Counted from the stretch's first letter, positions 8,534 to 18,210 are shown. The stretch is DNA of 35,282 nt from Bacteroidota bacterium (GCA_030706785.1 JAUZNW010000015.1:1-35282), one strand, 5' to 3'. Made by a program: numbers and translations. The notes: a model not told the origin generated them from the sequence alone.

Positions 8534-8917
8534 GGATATATAGTTTACTTATATATAATACATTTAAAATATACTGAAAATAGTATATACTAATATTAGT
8601 ATATAATGGAAATAAAATATATAAATAAATTATATATATCCATCAATTATATATCAACTACACTATTTTAAGATTATTTAACCCTGTACGCTCTTTTTTA
8701 ATCCACTTATCATAAAATATAATCACATAATTCTATAAAATCACGCATTCGGGAATCACCTGATAAAACTATTCGTAAATCATTGAAAATTAAACATTAA
8801 TAATTATACAGGAATATATTACTTACTCCGATTGTCTATTAATCGAAAAACCTGCTCGGATCAGAGATCGCTGTATCTCCTTTCCCGGAATAAACACTTT
8901 TTTAATAACCCTTATGA
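8534..8917. other. 384-base very AT-rich leader before the TonB/DUF4249 cassette
   Basis: I see no gene in this stretch. It is far richer in A and T than its neighbours, with repeated TATATA tracts between about 8540 and 8665, and it holds a 22-base perfect palindrome. It probably carries the promoter and control sites of the downstream cassette. No clear terminator for the fucosidase gene was found. Confidence 0.5.
8584..8605. promoter_or_regulatory. 22-base perfect palindrome, candidate operator
   Basis: Each arm is 11 bases (TATATACTAAT and ATTAGTATATA), with no central gap and no mismatch. It lies 313 bases before the first cassette gene, in an AT-rich spacer. The symmetry suits a dimeric regulator or a cruciform, but AT-rich DNA makes some palindromes by chance, so the operator reading is only a suggestion. 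Confidence 0.35.
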
Positions 8918-9652
8918 ATGCCTGATATGATCTATCTCAAGGGGAAAAGGATTTTTTTAATCAGTTCAATTTCACTGATAATAAGCTATATATCGGGTGT
9001 CGAGATTTATGGTGAATCCCCGGCTGGCCTGCCTGTAAAACCTGATTCAATTGAAAAGCAGATATTGTACAATGGGAGGGCATGGCGGAACCTTTACACG
9101 AAAATAAAGGGAGATCCTTTCCTGTTCAGTACCGATTTCCTCCCGGGAAACGTAACCATTGGCAAAAGAATCTTTGAAAACCTGAATCTGAAATATGATA
9201 TTTTTAATGATGAGCTTTTGATTATTACTGATCGCGGATTAATTCTTCAGGTTAACCATGAAATGATTGACTATTTCAATCTTACCTGGCTCGACAGGAA
9301 ATACCTTTTTAAAAGGATCGAAGCTGACTCACTTAATTCGCTCTCGGGTTTTGTAAACGTACTTTATGATGGTAATACACCGCTATATATCAAATACAGG
9401 AAGGAGATCCTACTTCTGGCGGTCGAGAATAAGTATGATATGTTTAATCAGGTTCAGAAGGTTTATATAAAAAAAGAGGGGAGAATCATCCTGATAAATA
9501 GCAGGAGAGATTTTCTTAATCAGTTAAAGGACCGCCAACAGCAGATTAAAAGTTATATAAGAAGTAATAAGCTCAGTGTCAGAAAAAACGACCCGTTAAG
9601 TTTCAGGCCGGTACTTGAATATTATGATAAATTGGGGCAATCCAGGAACTAA
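8918..9652 (+). CDS. Exported protein of unknown function, first gene of the TonB/DUF4249 cassette
   Basis: This 244-residue protein has a hydrophobic signal segment (about residues 11-30) after a basic start; ATG 8918 or ATG 8927 could both serve. I do not recognise the family firmly. The mature part reads as alternating strands, with LKYDIFNDELLIIT, GFVNVLYDGNTPLYIKYRKE and KVYIKKEGRIILINSRRD. It ends in a basic, helical tail (LKDRQQQIKSYIRSNKL). Its stop is one base before the ATG of the TonB-dependent receptor, so the two are almost certainly translated together. Proteins of similar look precede receptors in other Bacteroidota; a periplasmic partner of the receptor is a reasonable guess, not more. 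Confidence 0.75.
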   Translation: MPDMIYLKGKRIFLISSISLIISYISGVEIYGESPAGLPVKPDSIEKQILYNGRAWRNLYTKIKGDPFLFSTDFLPGNVTIGKRIFENLNLKYDIFNDELLIITDRGLILQVNHEMIDYFNLTWLDRKYLFKRIEADSLNSLSGFVNVLYDGNTPLYIKYRKEILLLAVENKYDMFNQVQKVYIKKEGRIILINSRRDFLNQLKDRQQQIKSYIRSNKLSVRKNDPLSFRPVLEYYDKLGQSRN

Positions 9653-9653
9653 G

Positions 9654-12386
9654 ATGAAACTAAGATTACAATTATTTATCCTTCTATTGTTTGTATCCCG
9701 GACCCTGACAGCGCAGGAGGAATTGAAGATTACATGGGATTACAGGGACCTCTCATTCCGGGAATTTGTTTCAAAGGCTGAGAGTTCCTTAAACCTTAAG
9801 TTCTTTTATAAGGATGAATGGGTTGAGGACCTTAAACCCGGCAATTTCCCTGGATTTACCTCATTGACTGATCTGCTCAACAACCTTTTCAGGGATAAAT
9901 CACTTTTTTATTTTATCGATGAGTCAGGAAATTTAATAATAACCAAGAATTTCGCAGTCAAGCTTTCAGAAGCTGCTCAGGGAGATGAAAAGGATTTTAT
10001 GGCTCCGACCGAATATTATGATTCAAAGGACAAAGAGAAATTATCAGGTAATATATTCCTCGATATCGGCAATCCGGCGGACCGTTACAAGCCGGGAAAT
10101 GTCACAATATCGGGATATGTGACAAACAGGGACACAAAAGAACCTGTTCCCGGAGTCACTGTTTATATCCAGAAACTTTCTATCGGCACGATTTCAAACC
10201 AGTATGGTTACTATACGCTTAATCTTCCCAGGGGAGTTCATCTACTCCAATTTTCCTTCATTGGAATGAAGGAAAAGCAGATCAATCTAAACCTCTACGG
10301 TACCGGTGAGCTGGATGTTGAAATGAACAGCATGCTGATACCATTGAAGGAAACCACTATTTCTGCTCAGAAAAATGTGATATTCCAGAGATATGAGGTC
10401 GGGGTTGAGAAGGTTAATATATCTTCCTTCAGGCTTCTGCCTACGTCGATGGGAGAATCTGACATAATCAAAAGCGTACTTCTGATACCCGGAGTACAGT
10501 CGATTGGAGAGGGATCGCAAGGCTTTAACGTAAGGGGAGGATCTTCCGATCAGAACCTTATTTTGCTTTACGGGGCACCCGTCTATAATTCTTCCCATTT
10601 CTTCGGATTTTTCTCTGCAGTCAATCCGGATATTATCAGGGATGTGACATTATACAAAGGAGGAATACCAAGCCGTTATGGCGGAAGGATCTCATCTGTT
10701 CTTGACATCACTTCAAAGGAAGGGAACAGGAAAGAATTCGCCGGGAATGCAGGTATCAGTCCGATAACCACCCATCTTATGGTAGAGGGTCCTATAAAAA
10801 AGGACACCTGTACCTACATCTTTACCGGCAGGACAACTTACTCAAACTGGGTCCTCGGCCTGATCAGCAATGCTGCCCTCAAGAAAAGCCGGGCTTCATT
10901 CTACGATTTTAACGGCAGGATAACCTATGACTTCAATAAAAACAACAAGATTGAGTTGTCATCCTATCTGAGTCATGATTCATTCAGGTTCAATACTGAT
11001 ACTGTTTACAGCTACAACAATAGTATCTTTGCAATCAGATGGCGGCATTTCTTCAACAGCAGGTTCTTTTCACTTATATCGGTTAACAACAGCAATTACA
11101 GATATGATGTGACAAGCACAAAGAACCCGACCGAGGGTTTCTCACTTTCGCACAGTATAAACAGCACTGGCCTTAAAGCCGATTTCAACTGGTTCCTTGG
11201 CAGGAATGAATTAAACTATGGATTTGATGCCAACCGTTACGCCGTTATTCCAGGAAAATTCATGCCTGTTGGCGACTCCTCACTTGTTGTTCCCAGGGAA
11301 CTGGAGACTGAAAAAGCAATTGAGACAGGGCTCTATGTGGATGATAAATTCATTGTTAATGATTTTATGTCGATAAATGCAGGCATACGATTTTCATCGT
11401 ACTTTGCGATCGGGCCAAGGAGCTTCCCGCTGTACGATCCCGACTATTCCCGTTCAAGATCGACAATAATCGACACTGTCACTTTCAATTCACATCAGCT
11501 TTACAGAACCTATGCCGGACCTGAATTCAGGGCCTCTTTGAATTTCAGGACTTCACCTAAAAGTTCGTTCAAGATCAACTACAACCGTACAAGGCAATAC
11601 CTTCATCTGCTGACAAATACTACTTCAATCTCGCCGACTGACACATGGAAGTTAAGCGATTATTATCTGAAGCCGCAGATCGGAGACCAGTATGCAGTCG
11701 GATTTTACCAGATGCTGTTCGGAAGCAAAATTGAATCATCAGTGGAGGTGTATTACAAGGAGATCAGGAACATGGTTGATTTCAAGGGAGGCACCAACCT
11801 GATAATGGATGAAAACATTGAAAAGGACCTTGTGAATGTAAAGGGTAAAGCATATGGACTGGAGCTGTCGCTTAAAAAGAATGAAGGCAGGATTCAATGG
11901 AACCTGGGCTACACTTACTCGAGGACCTTCCTGAAAAGCATCGGCAGGTTCAGCGACGAAATCATAAATAACGGAGGATGGTTCCCGGCTAATTTTGACA
12001 GACCGCACGACCTTGTGGCAACATTCAATTTCCTCTTTTCACGCAGGTTCAGCTTCTCGTCCAATTATACATGGAGCACAGGCCGGCCGATTACATATCC
12101 TGTTGCAACTTATTATATGGGAGATGTGCTTCTGGTACATTATTCCGAAAGAAATAAATACAGGTTGCCTGACTATATGAGACTTGATATCTCCTTAACG
12201 CTGAGCGGAAACCTGAAATCGCATAAAATAGCCAATCCGCACTGGATCTTTTCAGTCTACAATCTTCTCGGAAGACAGAATGTTTATTCGATCTACTTTA
12301 AGAATGAAAACAACACCGTTACAGGCTATAAACTTTCAGTATTCGGGAAAGCAATTCCTTCGGTAAGCTTCAACTTTGATTTTTAA
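9654..12386 (+). CDS. TonB-dependent outer-membrane receptor with STN-like and carboxypeptidase-regulatory domains
   Basis: I choose ATG 9654 because it gives a signal peptide (MKLRLQLFILLLFVSRTLTAQ) and follows the previous stop directly; the product is 910 residues. Domain order: an STN-like module at about 23-100 (ITWDYRDLSFREFV), a carboxypeptidase-D-regulatory-like beta-sandwich at about 150-240 (ISGYVTNRDTKEPVPGVTVY), a TonB plug at about 255-357 (GFNVRGGSSDQNLILLYGAP and LYKGGIPSRYGGR), then a beta-barrel to the end. STN domains often signal to an anti-sigma factor, but no such gene is nearby. It is followed by DUF4249 rather than SusD, so it is not a classic SusC. Cargo is unknown. 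Confidence 0.9.
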   Translation: MKLRLQLFILLLFVSRTLTAQEELKITWDYRDLSFREFVSKAESSLNLKFFYKDEWVEDLKPGNFPGFTSLTDLLNNLFRDKSLFYFIDESGNLIITKNFAVKLSEAAQGDEKDFMAPTEYYDSKDKEKLSGNIFLDIGNPADRYKPGNVTISGYVTNRDTKEPVPGVTVYIQKLSIGTISNQYGYYTLNLPRGVHLLQFSFIGMKEKQINLNLYGTGELDVEMNSMLIPLKETTISAQKNVIFQRYEVGVEKVNISSFRLLPTSMGESDIIKSVLLIPGVQSIGEGSQGFNVRGGSSDQNLILLYGAPVYNSSHFFGFFSAVNPDIIRDVTLYKGGIPSRYGGRISSVLDITSKEGNRKEFAGNAGISPITTHLMVEGPIKKDTCTYIFTGRTTYSNWVLGLISNAALKKSRASFYDFNGRITYDFNKNNKIELSSYLSHDSFRFNTDTVYSYNNSIFAIRWRHFFNSRFFSLISVNNSNYRYDVTSTKNPTEGFSLSHSINSTGLKADFNWFLGRNELNYGFDANRYAVIPGKFMPVGDSSLVVPRELETEKAIETGLYVDDKFIVNDFMSINAGIRFSSYFAIGPRSFPLYDPDYSRSRSTIIDTVTFNSHQLYRTYAGPEFRASLNFRTSPKSSFKINYNRTRQYLHLLTNTTSISPTDTWKLSDYYLKPQIGDQYAVGFYQMLFGSKIESSVEVYYKEIRNMVDFKGGTNLIMDENIEKDLVNVKGKAYGLELSLKKNEGRIQWNLGYTYSRTFLKSIGRFSDEIINNGGWFPANFDRPHDLVATFNFLFSRRFSFSSNYTWSTGRPITYPVATYYMGDVLLVHYSERNKYRLPDYMRLDISLTLSGNLKSHKIANPHWIFSVYNLLGRQNVYSIYFKNENNTVTGYKLSVFGKAIPSVSFNFDF

Positions 12387-12390
12387 TGTA

Positions 12391-13515
12391 ATGAAGATAA
12401 AGAACATCCTGATATTGTCCCTGATACTGATTGGCGGAAGCTGCATTACGCAATTCATACCACAAACTGATGAGGACAAAAATCTGCTTGTGGTGGAAGG
12501 ATTGATAACAGATCACCCTGATGATAATGTGGTAAAACTGTCATTATCGATGCCTCTCGGGAAAAAGTCAATCCTTAAACCATTGAAAGGATGTATCGTT
12601 ACCGTAACAGATGACAAGGGAAGTCAATATTATTTCTACGAAACTTCAACTGCGGGAACATATAAATCAACCATGCAGGGGAAAATCGGACGGAAATATA
12701 CTTTGCATGTAAGTACAAAGAATACTCAGACAAACTATTATTCATACCAGTCGCTGCCAATGGAAATGCTGCCTGTACCACCGATTGACAGTATATATTA
12801 TGAGAAGGTGACAATAGCAGAAAAAACTGCAGAAAGACCAGAGCTGAATGGATGCCAGATCTACCTGAACGCCCATGATCCTACAGGAAACTGCAAATAC
12901 TACAGGTGGGACTATAATGAAACATGGCAATTCCGACTTCCCTTTGGGTATCCGAAAAACAATACCTGCTGGATATCGAATAATTCAACCATAATAAATA
13001 TTAAGAATACAAAAGTTGTGTCGGAAGACAGGATAAACCGTTTTCCGCTCAGGTATATTTCAAACGAGACGGACAGGTTAAGTGTCAAATACAGTATTCT
13101 TGTCAATCAGTATTCACTTAACGTGGACGAATTTGATTACTGGGAGAAAATGCAAAATGTGACGCAGGATGTAGGCGGACTGTACGATATAATTCCTTCA
13201 ACTGTTACCGGGAATATTTTCTGCGTGGAGGAACCTTCTGCAAAAGTTCTGGGTTATTTCAGCGTTTCGGCTAAAACATCAAAGAGGATTTTTATAAAGG
13301 ATTATTTCTCCGGATTAGTCAACCTATATACCAGCTGCGCTCTTGAATCGGATACAATTCCTGGCAGTAATCCTGATATAGAAGGGCTTAACATCAACAC
13401 CTGGATACTCGAGCAAAATTGGTATTACACAGTAATAACAAAAAGCAGATACTGTGCCGATTGCACTACCAGGGGAACAACGACAAAACCTGATTTCTGG
13501 GATGATGGCAACTGA
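12391..13515 (+). CDS. DUF4249 lipoprotein, copy 1
   Basis: Start ATG 12391 lies four bases after the receptor stop and gives 374 residues with a lipoprotein signal (lipobox GGSC, Cys18). The N-terminal part (LLVVEGLITDHP, VTVTDDKG, GTYKS, GRKYTLHV) is a beta-sandwich, and the C-terminus has the family mark of a CADC pair followed by a KPDFW motif. DUF4249 proteins are regular partners of TonB-dependent receptors in Bacteroidota, but their job is not known; a surface-exposed partner, in the way SusD partners SusC, is an inference. Copies 2 and 3 are so similar in protein and DNA that they must be recent duplicates. Confidence 0.88.
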   Translation: MKIKNILILSLILIGGSCITQFIPQTDEDKNLLVVEGLITDHPDDNVVKLSLSMPLGKKSILKPLKGCIVTVTDDKGSQYYFYETSTAGTYKSTMQGKIGRKYTLHVSTKNTQTNYYSYQSLPMEMLPVPPIDSIYYEKVTIAEKTAERPELNGCQIYLNAHDPTGNCKYYRWDYNETWQFRLPFGYPKNNTCWISNNSTIINIKNTKVVSEDRINRFPLRYISNETDRLSVKYSILVNQYSLNVDEFDYWEKMQNVTQDVGGLYDIIPSTVTGNIFCVEEPSAKVLGYFSVSAKTSKRIFIKDYFSGLVNLYTSCALESDTIPGSNPDIEGLNINTWILEQNWYYTVITKSRYCADCTTRGTTTKPDFWDDGN

Positions 13516-13543
13516 TAGTATTGTAAAAAATAGTTCTCAGGTA

Positions 13544-15709
13544 ATGAGATCAACATGGATATTAATTTCCCTGATTCTCGGCTTTACTGTTGTATCAGGA
13601 CAGGAGCAGAGCAGGGTGATAATGTCAATTGCACAGAAGTTAAATTCTTATTGCTCTAAAATTCCGAGGGAAGAGATATATGTCCATACGGACAGAAACG
13701 ATTATGTTGCGGGAGAAGAGATCTGGTTTAGGGCATACCTGATTGACAGAAAGAGCTCAGAGCTATCCTCAGGAAGCAGGATAGCTTATTTTGAAGTTCT
13801 TAATCCTGAAAGCAGACCGGTCGTGCAGAAACGCATCCTGCTCCGGAACGGAGCCGGACCCGGACAAGCTCAGTTACCCGACACCCTGAGCACCGGGACC
13901 TATATTATCCGCGCCTACACGAACTGGATGAAGAATTTCCTTCCTTATAACTGCTTCATGAGCAAGGTATACATCTATAATCCTTTCAGGACAAAGGCCA
14001 GAAGTGTAAAATTAACTGAGTTAACCTTTAACCGGGGGATCACCACCACCGGGAAACAGGGAAATGTTCAGACTGAAGGATTTAGCCTGTCTGTAGGCAG
14101 AACCGGACAAAACGACCTTGATGTAAGCATAAATACAACGCGGAATTACCGGTCTGTATCAGGTACAACCTGTTATATGGTTATCCAGACACACGGTGTG
14201 ATCAATGTTCAGCGTCCGGTAAACCTTGTTTCTGACAGTACTAGTGTAGCAGTACCTGTTGCTCAGCTACTTCCGGGTATTAACCAGATAACGATATTCA
14301 ATTCTCTGGGAAGACCTGTCGCAGAAAGATGCATTTATACTCCTGCAAACAGCCATCAGCCTTTTTCAATCTCGGCACCGGACATTATCAGGAAAAGGGA
14401 GAAGATAGCTCTGGATATGCTGGTTACGGATAAAAGAGGCAACGACCTTATACCGGTAGGGCTGAGTGTATCCGTTGCCCCCCTGACTGAAAATCCTTCT
14501 GCCGACATCGCGGAGTATATGATCTTCGGAACGGAGTTTGGCTTTTTGCCTGACGAACTCAGCGAAGCCGGACCTGATAATATTCCGGCTGAGAAGCTTG
14601 ATGCTTTCCTTTCCGGCCTCAGAAGCAACTGGATTGACTGGAACAATATTTTGTCAGATAAGTTGCCGGATATTAAATATGGGAGGGAAACGGAGAATCA
14701 TTTCCTTCACGGCCGCCTTATCAATAAAAACACACAGGCACCTGACGTGGATAAATATCTCTTCCTTTCAATACCAGGCAAGAAAGCATATTTTCAATAT
14801 GCAAAGACTGATGCTGACGGAGACTTCTTTTTTACTTTACCGATCGATGAAAAAATCATGGATCTGATAATCCAGCCGGAGGACATGGCAAGGAATGATA
14901 ACATCAAGATTGAATCATCATTTTCAAACATATATCCTGAGTTGCATTTTACTAGAGACACTTCCGCTCAAAAGATTTCTTCAGGGGTTTCAAAGCTGGG
15001 GATTAATTACCAGGTAAAAAAGATTTACAGCTCGGAGGAAGCAGCCGCAAAATCTCAACCGGAATCCTATATATGGACAAATAAGAATTTCTACGGGAAG
15101 CCCGACATTAAACTGATGATGGATGATTACATCAAGCTGCCGGTTATGCAGGAGGTCTTTTTCGAACTTATGCCGGGTGTATTCCTGCGTAAGAAAAAAG
15201 CAGAATACGAGATCAGCATCGCTGATCCGGTCGAGAACAGGATCTATGACCGGCCTCCGATGCTTCTGGTCGACGGGGTAATTATTAATGACGCATCAGT
15301 CATAGCCAATCTTGATCCTGAGCATGTTGAAGAGATAGATGCCATTAAGGAGAGGTATTTTGTAGGGGATTACCTGTTCTTCGGACTGGTGAATGTCATT
15401 ACCAGAACCGGGGATTTCAGTAATATAACACTTCCGGACAATGCGGTAAGACTTCCGTACAGAGTGGTCGATCCGGTAAAATCATTCAATTATCCCGTAT
15501 ATGATACCCAGGTATCGAAACAGAGCCGGATCCCGGACCTGAGAAATACCCTTTACTGGAATCCCTCTGTTGAAACAGATGCGGGCGGAAAGGCCAGGAT
15601 TGAGTTCTGGACCTCGGATTTCACAACGGATTATGTTATAAACATTCAGGGGATGACTTCTGACGGGAAGGCAATTACATTCACAAAAACTTTAAAATTA
15701 CAGCAGTAA
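13544..15709 (+). CDS. Exported MG2/TonB-plug-like protein
   Basis: ATG 13544 gives 721 residues with a good signal peptide (MRSTWILISLILGFTVVSGQ). Upstream starts at 13502 or 13505 would overlap the DUF4249 end and hide that signal. An alpha-2-macroglobulin MG2-like strand set is at about 39-135 (EIYVHTDRNDYVAGEEIWFR). A plug-like stretch is at about 567-622 (MLLVDGVIINDASVIANLDP), and a final beta domain carries LYWNPSVETDAGGKARIEFW. This architecture is common beside TonB receptors in Bacteroidota but has no settled function; it lacks a barrel, so it is not itself a receptor. It lies between DUF4249 copies 1 and 2, which suggests it is part of the same envelope complex. Confidence 0.82.
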   Translation: MRSTWILISLILGFTVVSGQEQSRVIMSIAQKLNSYCSKIPREEIYVHTDRNDYVAGEEIWFRAYLIDRKSSELSSGSRIAYFEVLNPESRPVVQKRILLRNGAGPGQAQLPDTLSTGTYIIRAYTNWMKNFLPYNCFMSKVYIYNPFRTKARSVKLTELTFNRGITTTGKQGNVQTEGFSLSVGRTGQNDLDVSINTTRNYRSVSGTTCYMVIQTHGVINVQRPVNLVSDSTSVAVPVAQLLPGINQITIFNSLGRPVAERCIYTPANSHQPFSISAPDIIRKREKIALDMLVTDKRGNDLIPVGLSVSVAPLTENPSADIAEYMIFGTEFGFLPDELSEAGPDNIPAEKLDAFLSGLRSNWIDWNNILSDKLPDIKYGRETENHFLHGRLINKNTQAPDVDKYLFLSIPGKKAYFQYAKTDADGDFFFTLPIDEKIMDLIIQPEDMARNDNIKIESSFSNIYPELHFTRDTSAQKISSGVSKLGINYQVKKIYSSEEAAAKSQPESYIWTNKNFYGKPDIKLMMDDYIKLPVMQEVFFELMPGVFLRKKKAEYEISIADPVENRIYDRPPMLLVDGVIINDASVIANLDPEHVEEIDAIKERYFVGDYLFFGLVNVITRTGDFSNITLPDNAVRLPYRVVDPVKSFNYPVYDTQVSKQSRIPDLRNTLYWNPSVETDAGGKARIEFWTSDFTTDYVINIQGMTSDGKAITFTKTLKLQQ

Positions 15710-15782
15710 GTGCCTCAGCACAGGCATGATATTTGAGGTTTTAGGAATAGTCCACGACCTGCCTGGTCCAGATTTCAGTTAA

Positions 15783-16901
15783 ATGAAAATAAAGAGCATT
15801 ATAATATTAATCCTGATCTTTATTGGTGGAAGCTGCATAACCCAATTCATCCCGGAGACCGAAGAGGATAAAAACCTGCTTGTAGTGGAAGGATTGATAA
15901 CAGATCACCCTGAAGACAATGTTGTCAGGTTATCTTTATCAATGCCGCTGGGGGGAAAGGCAATTCTTAAGCCACTGAAAGGATGCATCGTTACCGTAAC
16001 GGATGACAAAGGGAGCTTATTTCGTTTCACCGAGACAACAACTGACGGAATCTATAAATCAGACATGCCGGGGATGATCGGTCGGAAATATATCCTGCAC
16101 ATAAACACAAGGAATCTGCTGACAAACTATCATTCATACGAATCCCTGCCGATGGAAATGAAGTCTGTACCTCCGATTGACAGTATATATTATGAAAAGG
16201 TGACAATCGCGGAAAAGACGGCTGACTACCCCAGGCAGGAAGGCTGCCGGATATACCTTGACACGCACGATTCTTCCGGGAATTGCAAGTATTACAGATG
16301 GGACTATAATGAGACATGGGAATTCCGTATTCCTTTTCCTGTTCCGAATAACACATGCTGGATATCCAATAATTCGACTCTAATAAACATTAAAAACACC
16401 AATGTAATATCGGAAGACAGGATAAACCGCTTTCCCCTTCGATATATTTCAAACGAAACCGACAGATTAAGTGTCAGATACAGCATTCTTGTAAATCAAT
16501 ATTCACTCAATGCGGACGAATTTGACTACTGGGAAAAAGTACAGAATGTGGCACAAAATGTTGGCGGACTATACGATATAATCCCTGCATCAATTCCGGG
16601 CAATATTTACTGTGTGGATAATCCCGCCGAAAAAATTCTCGGTTTTTTCAGTGTTTCGGCCAAAACCTCTAAGCGGATTTTTATTAAGGATTATTTCTCA
16701 GGTCTGGTCAACCCTTACTTCCATTGTTACCTTGAAGCGGATACCCTCGATAGTTATGCTGACCCGACAAAACAGAATATTACGTGGTGGATAATTGAAC
16801 AAAGCTTGTATTACACATTGATAACATATAGCAGATCTTGCGCCGATTGCACCACAAGGGGAACAACAACAAAACCTGATTTCTGGGACGAAGGCAATTG
16901 A
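15783..16901 (+). CDS. DUF4249 lipoprotein, copy 2
   Basis: This 372-residue protein has the same build as copy 1: lipobox GGSC, the LLVVEGLITDHP opening, YYEKVTIAEKTA, RINRFPLRYISNETDRLSV, FDYWEKVQNV, and the CADC pair with KPDFW at the C-terminus. The clearest differences are in the loop after PRQEGC and in a variable stretch of about 30 residues before the final motif, which differs in all three copies. It starts 73 bases after the MG2-like gene and ends 31 bases before copy 3. That pattern fits duplicates kept for different ligands or contacts, but this is inference. Confidence 0.88.
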   Translation: MKIKSIIILILIFIGGSCITQFIPETEEDKNLLVVEGLITDHPEDNVVRLSLSMPLGGKAILKPLKGCIVTVTDDKGSLFRFTETTTDGIYKSDMPGMIGRKYILHINTRNLLTNYHSYESLPMEMKSVPPIDSIYYEKVTIAEKTADYPRQEGCRIYLDTHDSSGNCKYYRWDYNETWEFRIPFPVPNNTCWISNNSTLINIKNTNVISEDRINRFPLRYISNETDRLSVRYSILVNQYSLNADEFDYWEKVQNVAQNVGGLYDIIPASIPGNIYCVDNPAEKILGFFSVSAKTSKRIFIKDYFSGLVNPYFHCYLEADTLDSYADPTKQNITWWIIEQSLYYTLITYSRSCADCTTRGTTTKPDFWDEGN

Positions 16902-16932
16902 TACAAACTGTCTGATCTGCATTTTTAGGCAA

Positions 16933-18057
16933 ATGAAAATAAAGAACATAATAGTAGTATTAATCCTGATCCTGATTGGAGCAAGCTGCATAACCAAATT
17001 TATCCCGGAGACCAATGAGGATAAAAATATGCTTGTGGTGGAAGGATTGATAACTGATCACCCTGAAGATAATGTTGTAAAACTTTCGTTATCGATGCCT
17101 CTCGGGGGAAGAGCAAATATTAAGCCCTTGAAAGGATGCACCGTCACCGTAACTGATGACAAGGGAAACTTATATTATTTCACCGAAACATCAACTGCCG
17201 GAACCTATAAATCAGGCATGCAGGGAATAACCGGAAGGAAGTATACCCTGCATGTAATCACAAGGGATATCCTGACAAAGAATTATTCATATTATTCACT
17301 GCCTATGGAAATGCAGCCGGTACCTTTAATCGACAGTGTATTCTATGAAAAGGTGACGATAGCTGAAAAAACAACTGAGAGACCAAAACTGGAAGGCTGC
17401 CAGGTTTACCTTAACACTCATGATCCTGCCGGAGAATGCAAATACTACAGATGGGATTTTAATGAAACATGGGAATTCCGCCTTCCTTTTGGGTATCCGA
17501 AAAACAATACATGCTGGATTTCGGATAATTCATCTGCAATAAATATAAAGAATGCGAGCCTCATGTCTGAAGACAGGATAAACAGGCTCCCAATTCGTTA
17601 TATTTCTAATGAAACAGACAGGTTAAAAGTCAGATACAGCATTCTGATAAATCAGTATTCGCTTAACATGGACGAGTTTGGTTACTGGGAGAAAATGCAG
17701 AATGTGATGCAGGATGTGGGTGGCCTTTATGATATTATCCCTGCCTTTGTTCCGGGCAATGTTTTCTGTGTGGAGGATCCTGCTGAAAAGGTCTTAGGTT
17801 ATTTCAGCGTTTCAGCTAAAACCTCAAAAAGGATTTTTATCAAGGATAATTTTTCGGGAATAGTTAACCTTTACGGAGACTGTATCAGAGATACTATTTA
17901 TGGAACCGGGCCGATCCCTAATCTGAATATCACTGTATGGATACTTGAACAGGAACTTTACGCAAGGCCCCCCTATACGGTTATTACTGATGCCAGAGGC
18001 TGTGCTGATTGTACTACCAGGGGAACAACAACAAAACCTTACTTCTGGGATCAGTGA
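16933..18057 (+). CDS. DUF4249 lipoprotein, copy 3
   Basis: This is a 374-residue third copy with lipobox GASC (Cys19), the same core motifs, and the CADC pair followed by KPYFW at the C-terminus, where copies 1 and 2 have KPDFW. It is the last gene of the cassette. Runs of DNA identical to copies 1 and 2 (for example the stretch encoding VVEGLITDHP) show that the duplication is recent or that gene conversion keeps the copies alike. The variable segment before the C-terminal motif is distinct again (CIRDTIYGTGPIPNLN). Role as for the other copies: an outer-membrane partner of the receptor is likely, cargo unknown. Confidence 0.88.
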   Translation: MKIKNIIVVLILILIGASCITKFIPETNEDKNMLVVEGLITDHPEDNVVKLSLSMPLGGRANIKPLKGCTVTVTDDKGNLYYFTETSTAGTYKSGMQGITGRKYTLHVITRDILTKNYSYYSLPMEMQPVPLIDSVFYEKVTIAEKTTERPKLEGCQVYLNTHDPAGECKYYRWDFNETWEFRLPFGYPKNNTCWISDNSSAINIKNASLMSEDRINRLPIRYISNETDRLKVRYSILINQYSLNMDEFGYWEKMQNVMQDVGGLYDIIPAFVPGNVFCVEDPAEKVLGYFSVSAKTSKRIFIKDNFSGIVNLYGDCIRDTIYGTGPIPNLNITVWILEQELYARPPYTVITDARGCADCTTRGTTTKPYFWDQ

Positions 18058-18109
18058 AACAAATAAATTCATAAAACCTACCTGTCCCGACACTTCGGTT
18101 GCGATACCC

Positions 18110-18125
18110 CACCTGAAAGGAGGTG
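18110..18125 (+). terminator. Weak candidate terminator after the DUF4249 cassette
   Basis: CACCT (18110-18114) and AGGTG (18121-18125) can form a 5-bp stem with a 6-base loop, followed by AAAATTG. There is no T-tract, so this is a weak call placed mainly because it follows the last gene of a long operon. Confidence 0.2.
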
Positions 18126-18172
18126 AAAATTGTAGAATTAATTAAGCTTCCTTTCTGGGATTCGGGTTAAAT

Positions 18173-18210
18173 CTCTGTGGATATCTATATCTTCTCTTTT
18201 GAACTCTGTG
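18173..18210. repeat. Paired CTCTGTG words in spacer
   Basis: CTCTGTG occurs at 18173-18179 (preceded by GGGTTAAAT) and at 18204-18210 (followed by TAACT), in the spacer before the Tat-exported isomerase gene. Similar words lie in the spacers near 1370 and 6998, always in gene-free DNA. Confidence 0.5.

Noticed and set aside
9654-12386. SusC of a polysaccharide-utilisation locus
   Set aside because: The receptor is followed by DUF4249 rather than SusD and carries an STN-like domain; no SusD-like protein is in the window.
13454-13543. Upstream starts for the MG2-like protein
   Set aside because: They overlap the DUF4249 C-terminus and would bury the signal peptide that begins at ATG 13544.
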